A DNA stretch of 7,534 nucleotides, taken from the NCBI GenBank assembly GCA_965369385.1, contig CBDUQP010000148.1:1-7534 (forward strand). Direction: 5' to 3'. The notes under the pieces were generated by a model. That model was not told where the DNA came from. It worked only from the letters and a program-made list of their open reading frames with translations, and searched no databases. The stretch comes from CBDUQP01 sp965369385. Lineage in GTDB: Bacteria; Planctomycetota; Phycisphaerae; SM23-33. The position numbers were made by a program, and so were the translations under genes. This document shows, in pieces, positions 1 through 6,633 of this stretch (the stretch's first letter is position 1; each line of letters starts with the position of its first letter).

Positions 1-41
1 ATGTGTTACCCATGTGCCAGGACTAAAATGTTACCCATGTT
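1..41. repeat. Direct 12-bp repeats, probable insertion-sequence end
   Basis: The 12-mer TGTTACCCATGT occurs at 4-15 and again at 29-40, a period of 25 bp, just before a reading frame that looks like the middle of a protein. Iterated 'TGTTACCCATG' repeats remind me of the terminal transposase-binding repeats of IS481/IS3-like elements in environmental genomes; that is from memory and not confirmed. No transposase is in view, so it would lie to the left of the window. The exact junction with host DNA cannot be fixed and probably lies around 40-50. Confidence 0.45.
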
Positions 42-414
42 CCCGATTGCACAGTCCTACAGGAAGCAGCCAGGGTGGCTTGACCTCGAGAGCCACCTCT
101 GGTACAGCGGGCTGACCGCCCCGGGCGGCGACCCGTCAAAGATGCTCGAAGCCGATCATTGCATCCTGTTCGCCGAAGTACAGGGAAACGAGACAATCGG
201 TCAAGGGGGAGCAACCGATTACCCCGAAAACATGGGCTGCCTGCCCAGGGTGGGATGGTTCAGCAGAAGACACGACTCCGGTTTCAGCATGGTCACCTGG
301 GATGGCGGCGTTCGATACATGAAGACGGACAAGTTCTATACCTACGGATCGCCATTCCCTGAACAACCCGTTTGGTTCATCCAACGTTACTGGGGGGTAG
401 GGCACGACAATTAG
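1..414 (+). CDS. C-terminal part of an H-X9-DG (DUF1559-type) pseudopilin, N-terminus missing
   Basis: This open frame has 137 codons and ends at TAG 412-414. Its last third carries the H-X9-DG signature of prepilin-type proteins common in Planctomycetes and Lentisphaerae: His91 (271-273), nine residues, then Asp101-Gly102, followed by a hydrophobic/aromatic tail. Full-length relatives are usually 200-350 residues and begin with a type IV prepilin leader and one hydrophobic helix. Neither is present here. The first 13-15 codons are instead made of the repeated IS-like DNA at 1-41, so the ATG at position 1 is probably not the original start. I infer a gene cut by an insertion, leaving an inactive remnant. 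Alternatively the frame continues left of the window as a fusion. The family assignment is fairly safe; the start is not. Confidence 0.6.
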   Translation: MCYPCARTKMLPMFPIAQSYRKQPGWLDLESHLWYSGLTAPGGDPSKMLEADHCILFAEVQGNETIGQGGATDYPENMGCLPRVGWFSRRHDSGFSMVTWDGGVRYMKTDKFYTYGSPFPEQPVWFIQRYWGVGHDN

Positions 415-495
415 GCAAACATCACCCCCTCACCCTATGGCTTTCAGAGAAATCCACAAACATCCTGAACCAACAAACAGCCTGATTCCAACATT

Positions 496-506
496 GTATC
501 CGATAC
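496..506. promoter_or_regulatory. Palindrome upstream of the glycoside hydrolase gene
   Basis: GTATC-C-GATAC is a perfect 5+1+5 inverted repeat ending 17 bp before the ATG at 524. It lies just upstream of the ribosome binding site (GAAAGG, 511-516), so a bound protein could block transcription or early elongation. I could not find a convincing -35/-10 pair in 415-495. An 11-bp palindrome can occur by chance, and it does not share its sequence with the dyads in front of the ROK gene. Confidence 0.25.
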
Positions 507-523
507 GCAAGAAAGGTATTTCC

Positions 524-3043
524 ATGAAGTTCTTCCGCATCTTAGCCCTGTCCGCATGCATGCTGATAGTCTCCGAAGCCTGCTCCGCTGTCCCGCTATC
601 CCGCCCCATCATGGAAGTGGACTTCAGCAAGACCGCGTGGACGGAGCTGATGAAGGCCGACCCGAAGAATAACCCCAAAGCAAATGCAACCGTGACCAGC
701 GGTGTGATAACCATACCCGCAGGCGTGGGTTTTGCGTCCCTTCCGCTTGCCAGAATGGGGGCCGATACGATAACCGTGAGCATCCACGCGCGATCAGTCG
801 GTATTAAGCAAGGCAAAGCCGGCTGGCATATCGGCAGAGCAGTCATCCATGGACTCGGCAAGAAGGGCAACGAGATTCTCCACCGCGACCTGGTCGGGAT
901 CAAAGGCGACAAAGGCTGGCAACACTACACCGCCTCCTACCGCCTGAGCAGTGCGGTGAAAGCCATTCGCGTGTCGATTTCAAACCAAGGGATTTCCGGG
1001 ACTGTCCAGTTCCGCAACCTGAAAGTGAGCATCAAGCCCGAAGCCGGCGACGACCTCATCGGCGACAGCGACTTCGAAGGCGTGCTCGGCACGGATAACT
1101 GGTACTTCAAGAACGCCGGCAAGGACTGGGACAATATCCCCTTCTGGAAAAAAGGCTCGGCGGTCACGCTCGACAAGACCGTGGCCGTGAGCGGCAAGCA
1201 GTGCCTCCGCATGACCGGGCCGAGCACGGTGATTTCAAAGGAATTCGATTACAACGGCGAACGGATAATCCTCGGTGTGTGGCTGCGATCGGAGGATTTC
1301 ACCAATGGCCCCGGGTGGCGTGGGGCCGGCATACAGTTGGTCGGCCTGGATGCAAACGGAAGGCACATTTCCCATCGCGACTCCGGCAACCTGCTCGCTT
1401 TCAAAGGCACTGTCCCGTGGAGGCACATTCCGTTTGGTGCCCAGTTCAATTCGGCCGTCAAGAAGGTTCAGGTCTACATCCGAATTTTTGACGGCGCGTC
1501 GGGCACAATCTGGTGCGATCAGCTCCGCCTTCTGCAAGTACCGATGGATGGCGATGTCGCCCCGTTCGACGCGAGCAAAGCGTCCGTCACCGTCAATGCC
1601 GCCAAACCGGGAAACATGATCAATCACAAGGTGTGGAATGGCGTCGACAATGCCTACGCCTGCTGGCTTCTGCGCTCGGATGCACCGATGTGGCTGGACC
1701 GCCTCAGGGAGGCCGGCATCGAAACCGTCCGCATGCACGAGTTCAACAATGCCATTCAACCTATCGTGAAGAGGGACGCGAAAGGCAAGTTCGTATATGA
1801 CTGGACGAAGTTCAACAAACTGATGGACATGCTCGTGATCGAGTACGGCATGCACCCGATCATCACGCTCGAAAGTACCCCAAAAGGCCTCGACCGCCCG
1901 GGTACGCGAGGCGCAAACTACGCCAACCCAAGCCCGCCTGCCGACATGAAGGCGTTCGGCCAGTATACCGAAGACCTCTTCGAACACGCCATCGCCCGCT
2001 ACGGAAAGGCGGAGGTGTCAACGTGGCTGTGGGAAGTCTGGAACGAACCGTTCATTGGGTCCAGCTACTTCAAGGGCACGCGAGAAGAGCTCGGGCAGAT
2101 CGCGGTGGCAGACTATCTGGCGGCCGAGCGAGTCGAGAAACGCCACGGAATTGACCTCAAGATGGGCCTGACCAGCGGCGGCGGGTACGGCATGGACATA
2201 ACCATGCTGGAGCCCCTGAAGAAGCTCGGCAAGCTGGACCAGATCGACCATATTTCACTGCACGATTACAGCGGCAATCTGTCGACGCTGCGCGGGGCGG
2301 TCAAGCGTTACACGAAAGGGCTGAGGAGCTACAAGGACCGCTATCCTGGAATGCGCAAGGATTACGTCATCGGCTGCACCGAGTGGAACGCCAGCAGCAT
2401 GGTGTGCACATGGCATGACCGCCCGTGGAACGCGACTCTCGTGATTCGAACCGTGCGAGACATGCTGGATAACAACCTGGATTACGGGCTATTCTTCTGC
2501 GGCGTGGACCATCCCGAACTGCGGAGCACGTGGAACCAGGTATTCAACGGCGGACTTGGAATGCAGACCAAGAACGGCGTGCCCAAGCCGGTGTTCAACG
2601 CCTTCGTCTTCCTCAAGCAACTCAAGGGAGGCCGGCGTCTGAAGCTGGCCAGCAGCAACGATCCGATCAACGGTGTCGCGGCCCTGATGCCGGGCGGCAC
2701 GATACGCATCGTGCTTGTGAGCTATGACGAAGACTACTCCCGGCTTGGATACACCACCCGCGTCAAGCTGAGCATCGAAGGCGTAAAGGGCAAGTACCGA
2801 TGCACCCAACTGTGGGCCGCCGACCGCAAACACGGTAACAGTTACGGCAAGTGGCTCCAGCTCGGAAAACCGTCGCGAAAGAATATCGCCGCCAGGGCAA
2901 AGATGATCGCAGCAAGCCGCCACGTGAAGCTGCCGGCAGTCGGCCTCAGTCGCAACGCCAAAACCGCCACGCTGACCTGCATGATAGACATGCCCGGCCC
3001 GTCAATCCGTTTCATCGAGTTGACCCCAGTAAACAAACCGTGA
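524..3043 (+). CDS. Secreted GH39-like (clan GH-A) glycoside hydrolase with N-terminal carbohydrate-binding-like domains
   Basis: This 839-residue protein is predicted to hydrolyse a glycan outside the cytoplasm with retention. I chose the ATG at 524 because it follows GAAAGG and opens a signal peptide: Lys2, Arg5, a hydrophobic core at 6-16, and a likely cleavage after Ala22. The longer frame from 437 adds 29 residues that would bury this signal. Two beta-sandwich, CBM4/9-like regions span about 25-172 and 176-345; the second opens with a typical 'LIGDSDFEG'. A TIM-barrel-like region follows, about 365-690. Glu508 in 'WEVWNEP' is the expected acid/base, and Glu620 in 'CTEWN' the expected nucleophile. 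Their 112-residue spacing fits GH39. A beta-rich tail occupies about 700-839. GH39 covers beta-xylosidase, alpha-iduronidase and other activities, so the substrate is open; another clan GH-A family is possible. Confidence 0.8.
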   Translation: MKFFRILALSACMLIVSEACSAVPLSRPIMEVDFSKTAWTELMKADPKNNPKANATVTSGVITIPAGVGFASLPLARMGADTITVSIHARSVGIKQGKAGWHIGRAVIHGLGKKGNEILHRDLVGIKGDKGWQHYTASYRLSSAVKAIRVSISNQGISGTVQFRNLKVSIKPEAGDDLIGDSDFEGVLGTDNWYFKNAGKDWDNIPFWKKGSAVTLDKTVAVSGKQCLRMTGPSTVISKEFDYNGERIILGVWLRSEDFTNGPGWRGAGIQLVGLDANGRHISHRDSGNLLAFKGTVPWRHIPFGAQFNSAVKKVQVYIRIFDGASGTIWCDQLRLLQVPMDGDVAPFDASKASVTVNAAKPGNMINHKVWNGVDNAYACWLLRSDAPMWLDRLREAGIETVRMHEFNNAIQPIVKRDAKGKFVYDWTKFNKLMDMLVIEYGMHPIITLESTPKGLDRPGTRGANYANPSPPADMKAFGQYTEDLFEHAIARYGKAEVSTWLWEVWNEPFIGSSYFKGTREELGQIAVADYLAAERVEKRHGIDLKMGLTSGGGYGMDITMLEPLKKLGKLDQIDHISLHDYSGNLSTLRGAVKRYTKGLRSYKDRYPGMRKDYVIGCTEWNASSMVCTWHDRPWNATLVIRTVRDMLDNNLDYGLFFCGVDHPELRSTWNQVFNGGLGMQTKNGVPKPVFNAFVFLKQLKGGRRLKLASSNDPINGVAALMPGGTIRIVLVSYDEDYSRLGYTTRVKLSIEGVKGKYRCTQLWAADRKHGNSYGKWLQLGKPSRKNIAARAKMIAASRHVKLPAVGLSRNAKTATLTCMIDMPGPSIRFIELTPVNKP

Positions 3044-3045
3044 GC

Positions 3046-3078
3046 CTGCACCTTCCGGATAAAATCGGCGATGTGCAG
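3046..3078. terminator. Hairpin just after the hydrolase stop codon, possible terminator
   Basis: CTGCAC (3046-3051) pairs with GTGCAG (3073-3078), with a short inner CCG/CGG pairing, starting two bases after the TGA at 3041-3043. The genes on either side are convergent, so a terminator is expected here. There is no T-run on either strand, so this is not a canonical Rho-independent terminator. It may only stabilise the mRNA 3' end. Confidence 0.3.
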
Positions 3079-3150
3079 ACCTCAAGACGCTACGTGTCAG
3101 CGCATGACAATACGAACAGAACCTCTCCCCTGCACCCCTGAACACACAAT

Positions 3151-4212
3151 CTACTTCCACGGATACTTGATCTCGACGAGCTGGCCGCCCTGCCTTGCAG
3201 ATTCCAATGCGTACATTCCCGGAAGCGTCATGCGCAATCCCTGCTTCAGATCGAATCTGCAGACGCCGCCATTGATCGCTTCAGCGAATTCAACGAGCGT
3301 TGCGTAGTCTGCAGGACCGTGCCCGCTGACATTTTCTATGTTCGCAAGCTCCGCGCGAACCGACGACACGGGCAGCGTTGTCATCTTGTCCAGACCGTAA
3401 AGCTTCTTCGTGGAGAATTGCGCTACGGGCTCTGCGCCGGTGAGCGGCCAGGTGCACTCGAAGTAACCTTCCGTACCATGCACCACGAACTTGTGCACGC
3501 CATGGGACAAGCTGTTTGCGAAGCTCAGCAGCAGTTTTACCACCACGTTATCGCCCGTTCGCATGATTGCAACCATCGCATCATCGCCGGCTTCACCCGG
3601 CTGCATCTGGCTACCGGTACTCATGCACGAAACGCTCACGAATTCATCGTCAAGCCACTCAAGCACAGGCCCAAGCGAGTGCGTGCAGTAGCGGATCGGC
3701 TCGTATCCCTGACGCCACGGCGTGAGCTTTGCAAACTCCCTGATATCGTGGATATACTCGGCCTCCAGGTAGAACGGCTTGCCGAGCAGACCTTTGCGTT
3801 TCAGGTCGCTGCACGTTTCCACGAATCCCCAGAAATTGGAAGTCGCGCCAAGCATGAACACGGCATCGCTCTTCTGGGATACCTGCCACAGCTTGTCCAC
3901 ATCTTCCAGATCATGCAAAACCGGTACGTCCGAAAGCACGTGAATCCCGCGCTGAAGTGCAGCTATCGTGCATGCAACGTGGCCCTTTGGGGGCACTTCC
4001 ACGAAGACCGCGTCTATCGTCCCGGAATCCAGCATGGCCTCGTAGTTGTCGTAGTACTTTGCCTGCGGGAAGTCGGCTGAGATCTTGTCCTTGACCTCTG
4101 CGTTGGCATCGCAAATCGCTACCGGGTCTAACTGTTCAACACTCGGGCACATGCCCCAGAGCCCCGCGCCTCTGAAACCATAGCCAACCATTCCAACGCG
4201 AATCTTGCTCAT
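3151..4212 (-). CDS. Gfo/Idh/MocA family NAD(P)-dependent oxidoreductase
   Basis: This 353-residue cytoplasmic protein is of normal length for the family, which oxidises or reduces sugars, inositols and related polyols with NAD(P). The N-terminal Rossmann fold shows the dinucleotide loop 'GYGFRGAG' at 10-17 and an acidic Asp35 at the end of beta-2, which usually favours NAD. The family's usual 'EKP' motif is replaced by 'SDVP' (94-97), so the common catalytic lysine is absent. His178 in 'CTHSLG' sits where the second catalytic residue is expected. The rest is the alpha/beta substrate domain. The start has AGGAG (4220-4224) seven bases upstream. It lies 41 bp downstream of the aminotransferase pseudogene on the same strand, probably in one transcript. 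DegT plus Gfo pairs occur in amino-sugar and aminocyclitol pathways. The true substrate is unknown. Confidence 0.88.
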   Translation of the reverse strand: MSKIRVGMVGYGFRGAGLWGMCPSVEQLDPVAICDANAEVKDKISADFPQAKYYDNYEAMLDSGTIDAVFVEVPPKGHVACTIAALQRGIHVLSDVPVLHDLEDVDKLWQVSQKSDAVFMLGATSNFWGFVETCSDLKRKGLLGKPFYLEAEYIHDIREFAKLTPWRQGYEPIRYCTHSLGPVLEWLDDEFVSVSCMSTGSQMQPGEAGDDAMVAIMRTGDNVVVKLLLSFANSLSHGVHKFVVHGTEGYFECTWPLTGAEPVAQFSTKKLYGLDKMTTLPVSSVRAELANIENVSGHGPADYATLVEFAEAINGGVCRFDLKQGLRMTLPGMYALESARQGGQLVEIKYPWK

Positions 4213-4253
4213 CGTGACACTCCTGTATCGTTATCGCAACCGAGCTCTGCTCT

Positions 4254-5041
4254 CTACGACAGTTTCTGGACGATTCGGTGAAGTTTCTCCGCATCTTCCC
4301 TCGCCACCTGCTCCGGCTCGACGACATACGCCAGAATCAGGCGAGGCACTACACTCTCGGCCACCGGGCAAACGCCGTCATCGTAGTTCATCGTGCACGC
4401 GGCGTTGCGGGGATCGGTAAATGCGCGGGCCATCCGATTGGCGATCAGCGGGTGCTTGTAAGCTGCCATCTGCGTATATCCCACGCTCACCGAGCCAACC
4501 TGCTCTTCGGCGATAGCCTTCTTGAAGTCTTCAAGGCTCGGCCCGTTTTCGTCTGCGGTAAAGGTCGCAGCCCAGTGATAGAACGAATGCTTGGCTGCTG
4601 CAGGCCCGCGTTGCAGCGTTATCCAGTCGCATCCTTCCACCGCTTTGTCATAGTGGGCGGCATTGGTCTTGAGCAGGTCGATCTGCTCGTGTAGCGTTTC
4701 CAGCCGCGCGATATACCAATGGCCGCAGTGGGCTCGTTAATGCGATAGTTGTAGTCCAGACTGAACGCCACCGATTGGAATGTGGGAGCGCCGGCGTGCT
4801 TGCCGAGTTCTTTGTGAATCTCGGGATCCTGAGAGGTGGCCATGCATGTACTCATCGCGACGGCATATTTCGAGTCTAGTATCTCTGCGAACATAGTCTC
4901 AAAACGCTCTGTGAACTTGCCTCCCATAAGCCCGGAGAGATTGCCTGAGTCTATTACCTCGGCGAAATATTCCTTCTCGTTGCCAAGTGGTCTGCAGCCC
5001 GCCATTGCTCTTTCTCTGTCCAGAAAGTCCTTGTCCGCCAT
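4254..5041 (-). pseudogene. DegT/DnrJ/EryC1/StrS aminotransferase, internally deleted and frameshifted
   Basis: Intact relatives are about 370-400-residue PLP enzymes that transaminate keto-sugars. Here only about 262 codons remain, in two frames. Codons 1-68 match the family N-terminus up to 'AVAMSTCMA'. The reading then jumps to the late-middle segment, 'HAGAPTF' and 'YNYRINEPTAAIG'. About 120-135 residues are missing at 4832-4846, including the cofactor-binding region and the Schiff-base lysine. A second lesion at about 4710-4711 (net +2 or -1) shifts the frame. Reading on in the new frame restores 'ARLETLHEQIDLL' and a good C-terminus, 'CPVAESVVPRL', to TAG 4254-4256. The start at 5041 follows GAGAGG (5049-5054) by seven bases; two in-frame ATGs lie upstream. 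Without the lysine the product cannot be an aminotransferase. Confidence 0.88.
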
Positions 5042-5172
5042 TATCATGCCTCTCAAGTTCAACTATATCCGTGATTAATAGAACAACACCCAAAACTCTC
5101 CGCTCGGTGAGCCTTTCGTCGGCTGGCCCGCACAACGGCCCTGGCCATTGCACATCCTGACATGTTCAGTTA

Positions 5173-5187
5173 TCGGCAATATGCCGA
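5173..5187. promoter_or_regulatory. 15-bp palindrome upstream of the ROK promoter, candidate operator
   Basis: TCGGCA-ATA-TGCCGA is a perfect 6+3+6 inverted repeat. It ends two bases before the -35 box at 5190 and lies between the two divergent units, so a bound regulator could affect both directions. Binding by the adjacent ROK protein is inferred from position only. Confidence 0.45.
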
Positions 5188-5189
5188 AA

Positions 5190-5218
5190 TTGACTAAACG
5201 AACAAGTCAGGATACAAT
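5190..5218 (+). promoter_or_regulatory. Sigma70-type promoter of the ROK gene
   Basis: The -35 box TTGACT (5190-5195) and the -10 box TACAAT (5213-5218) each match the consensus at five of six bases and are 17 bp apart, the optimal spacing. Transcription would begin around 5225, leaving a leader of about 40 nt before the TTG start. No equally good promoter was found for the minus-strand genes in 5042-5190. Confidence 0.75.
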
Positions 5219-5224
5219 ATTCGT

Positions 5225-5235
5225 ACTTAGTAAGT
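5225..5235. promoter_or_regulatory. 11-bp palindrome at the predicted transcription start, candidate operator
   Basis: ACTTA-G-TAAGT is a perfect 5+1+5 inverted repeat just downstream of the -10 box, overlapping the expected start point. This is the classic place for a repressor that blocks its own promoter. Its sequence differs from the palindrome at 5173-5187, so one protein may not bind both. Confidence 0.4.
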
Positions 5236-5263
5236 GTTATAAGCATAGTTGCGGAGGTTTAAC

Positions 5264-6466
5264 TTGTCAAGCGTTAACCTATTACAATCTAGACTTGCTT
5301 CCAATGGCAGCGAATCCACGGTCTTACGGCTCGTGCGGGACTACGCACCCGTTTCCAGAACTCGCGTGGCGGCCCTTTCCGGAATGACTCTGCAAGCCGT
5401 CTCCCGCACAGTGTCTCCCCTTATAAGGAATGGTCTGCTCACCGAGGAACGCAATGCCGACAGCACAGGCCCCCGCCGCAAGAGAGGGCTTCAGCTAAGC
5501 CGGAACGCCGGATGCTGCCTGTCGGTGGCTTTCACCACCGCCGGCTTCTTCGGTTGCATCGTGGATACATCTTATAACGTAATCGTGAAAGACTCTCTGC
5601 AGTGCGCTCTGGCACACGCCAGCACGTCAGATATCCTCGACGGGCTATTCGCGTTCATTGAGCGACTTCGCGCCCAGATTCCAGCAACTCAGGGCAAGTG
5701 CCTGGGACTCGCGATTGCGGACCCGGGAGTGATAGATACCGAAACGGGCTCGGGATTGCTTTCCACAACGATAGACAACTGGCAAGGTGTTCCGCTGAAG
5801 CAACTGGTGTCAGAGAAACTGGATATTCCGGTTATGGTTGTCGGCGGCGCAGTGACGGGCATACGGGCAGTTGACCGCCTGGAGCTTGTTGACCGCAACA
5901 CGGACCACCTCATTTATATTACGTATGAAGCTGGAATCGGCTGCAGCATGAAGTTGCAGGGACGCTACATAACCGGCAACAACGGTCAGGCGGGCGAGTT
6001 CGGGCACACTGCGATCACCCCCGACCCAATCCCCTGCCGCTGCGGTTCAACCGGATGCCTGGAAGCGGTAGCGGCCTATCCTGCACTGGTCAGAGGCGTC
6101 AGGGAAGCGATAAGCCAAGGCAGTTGCAGCGTGCTTACCGACAGCGATGAACTCACCGGTCCGCAGGTGCTTGAAGCTGCCGGACAAAATGATCGCCTGG
6201 CCAAGCGAGTGGTTATTGATGCGATGCAGCATCTTGGCAGAGCGGTGGGCGGGCTCATAAACCTGCTGTCGCCTGAAATCGTTCTGTTCGCCAACGTTCT
6301 GGGCACAGCCGGCGACGATTGCGTATCCGCACTCATGCAGAGCGTTCGCCAGAGCATCCTGCCGTCACACATAGACAACGTGGAAGTAAGGATAAGCACG
6401 CTGAAATCCCACATAGTCTGCCAAGGGGCTGCGGCAAATCTGCTGGACGACTGCCTGATGGCATAG
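5264..6466 (+). CDS. ROK-family transcriptional repressor (NagC/XylR-like)
   Basis: This 400-residue protein is a DNA-binding sugar sensor of normal ROK-repressor length. The start is TTG 5264: GGAGG (5253-5257) stands six bases before it, whereas a start at TTG 5249 would place this site inside the gene. A winged helix-turn-helix lies at about 17-60 ('SRTRVAALSGMTLQAVSRTV'). The sugar-binding half has 'GEFGH' (Glu245, His248) and the ROK zinc motif C-x-C-G-x-x-G-C-x-E with Cys258, Cys260 and Cys265, His248 being the fourth ligand. The kinase features have decayed: the catalytic Asn-Asp is replaced by Gly194-Gly195, and the N-terminal ATP loop ('VAFTTAGFFG') lacks the DxGGT pattern. It should therefore act as a regulator, not a sugar kinase. 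It diverges from the aminotransferase/oxidoreductase genes, which it probably controls together with itself. The inducer is unknown. Confidence 0.9.
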   Translation: MSSVNLLQSRLASNGSESTVLRLVRDYAPVSRTRVAALSGMTLQAVSRTVSPLIRNGLLTEERNADSTGPRRKRGLQLSRNAGCCLSVAFTTAGFFGCIVDTSYNVIVKDSLQCALAHASTSDILDGLFAFIERLRAQIPATQGKCLGLAIADPGVIDTETGSGLLSTTIDNWQGVPLKQLVSEKLDIPVMVVGGAVTGIRAVDRLELVDRNTDHLIYITYEAGIGCSMKLQGRYITGNNGQAGEFGHTAITPDPIPCRCGSTGCLEAVAAYPALVRGVREAISQGSCSVLTDSDELTGPQVLEAAGQNDRLAKRVVIDAMQHLGRAVGGLINLLSPEIVLFANVLGTAGDDCVSALMQSVRQSILPSHIDNVEVRISTLKSHIVCQGAAANLLDDCLMA

Positions 6467-6633
6467 TTGCGGGTGAGTCTGTAACTATCCCGATCCCTAT
6501 CCCGCCAAGAATGTCAGGTGGCAACCTGCCAGTCCCGATGTATATCGAGAGCAGACAAGGACTTACGAATATTCACACCCGACCCGTTTTCGCTCTGCGA
6601 GCTACGTCGCGACAAGTCAAATTCTCCGTTCGT
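6467..6633. other. Gene-free stretch after the ROK gene
   Basis: No supported gene, promoter or strong terminator is visible here. A small inverted repeat, CAGGT-GGCA-ACCTG (6515-6528), could fold, but no T-run follows it. GCGGG (6469-6473) and CCCGC (6501-6505) could pair across a 27-nt loop. Neither is convincing as a terminator for the ROK gene. Confidence 0.4.

Noticed and set aside
437..523. Extending the hydrolase 29 residues upstream to ATG 437
   Set aside because: It would place a polar, proline-rich stretch ahead of an otherwise ideal signal peptide, and ATG 437 has no ribosome binding site, whereas ATG 524 does.
1235..1987. A 250-codon open frame on the minus strand inside the hydrolase gene
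   Set aside because: It lies antisense to a well-supported gene, has no recognisable motif, and is the usual high-GC shadow frame.
3319..4080. A 253-codon plus-strand frame opposite the oxidoreductase
   Set aside because: It is antisense to a clear Gfo/Idh/MocA gene, with no ribosome binding site and a composition (many His/Arg) typical of a shadow frame.
4254..4640. Treating 4254-4640 as a separate 128-residue gene
   Set aside because: It is the C-terminal half of the aminotransferase. The same frame runs upstream with family sequence to the frameshift at about 4710, and the ATG at 4640 has no suitable ribosome binding site.
6515..6528. CAGGT-GGCA-ACCTG as the ROK gene terminator
   Set aside because: The stem is only five pairs and no T-run follows.
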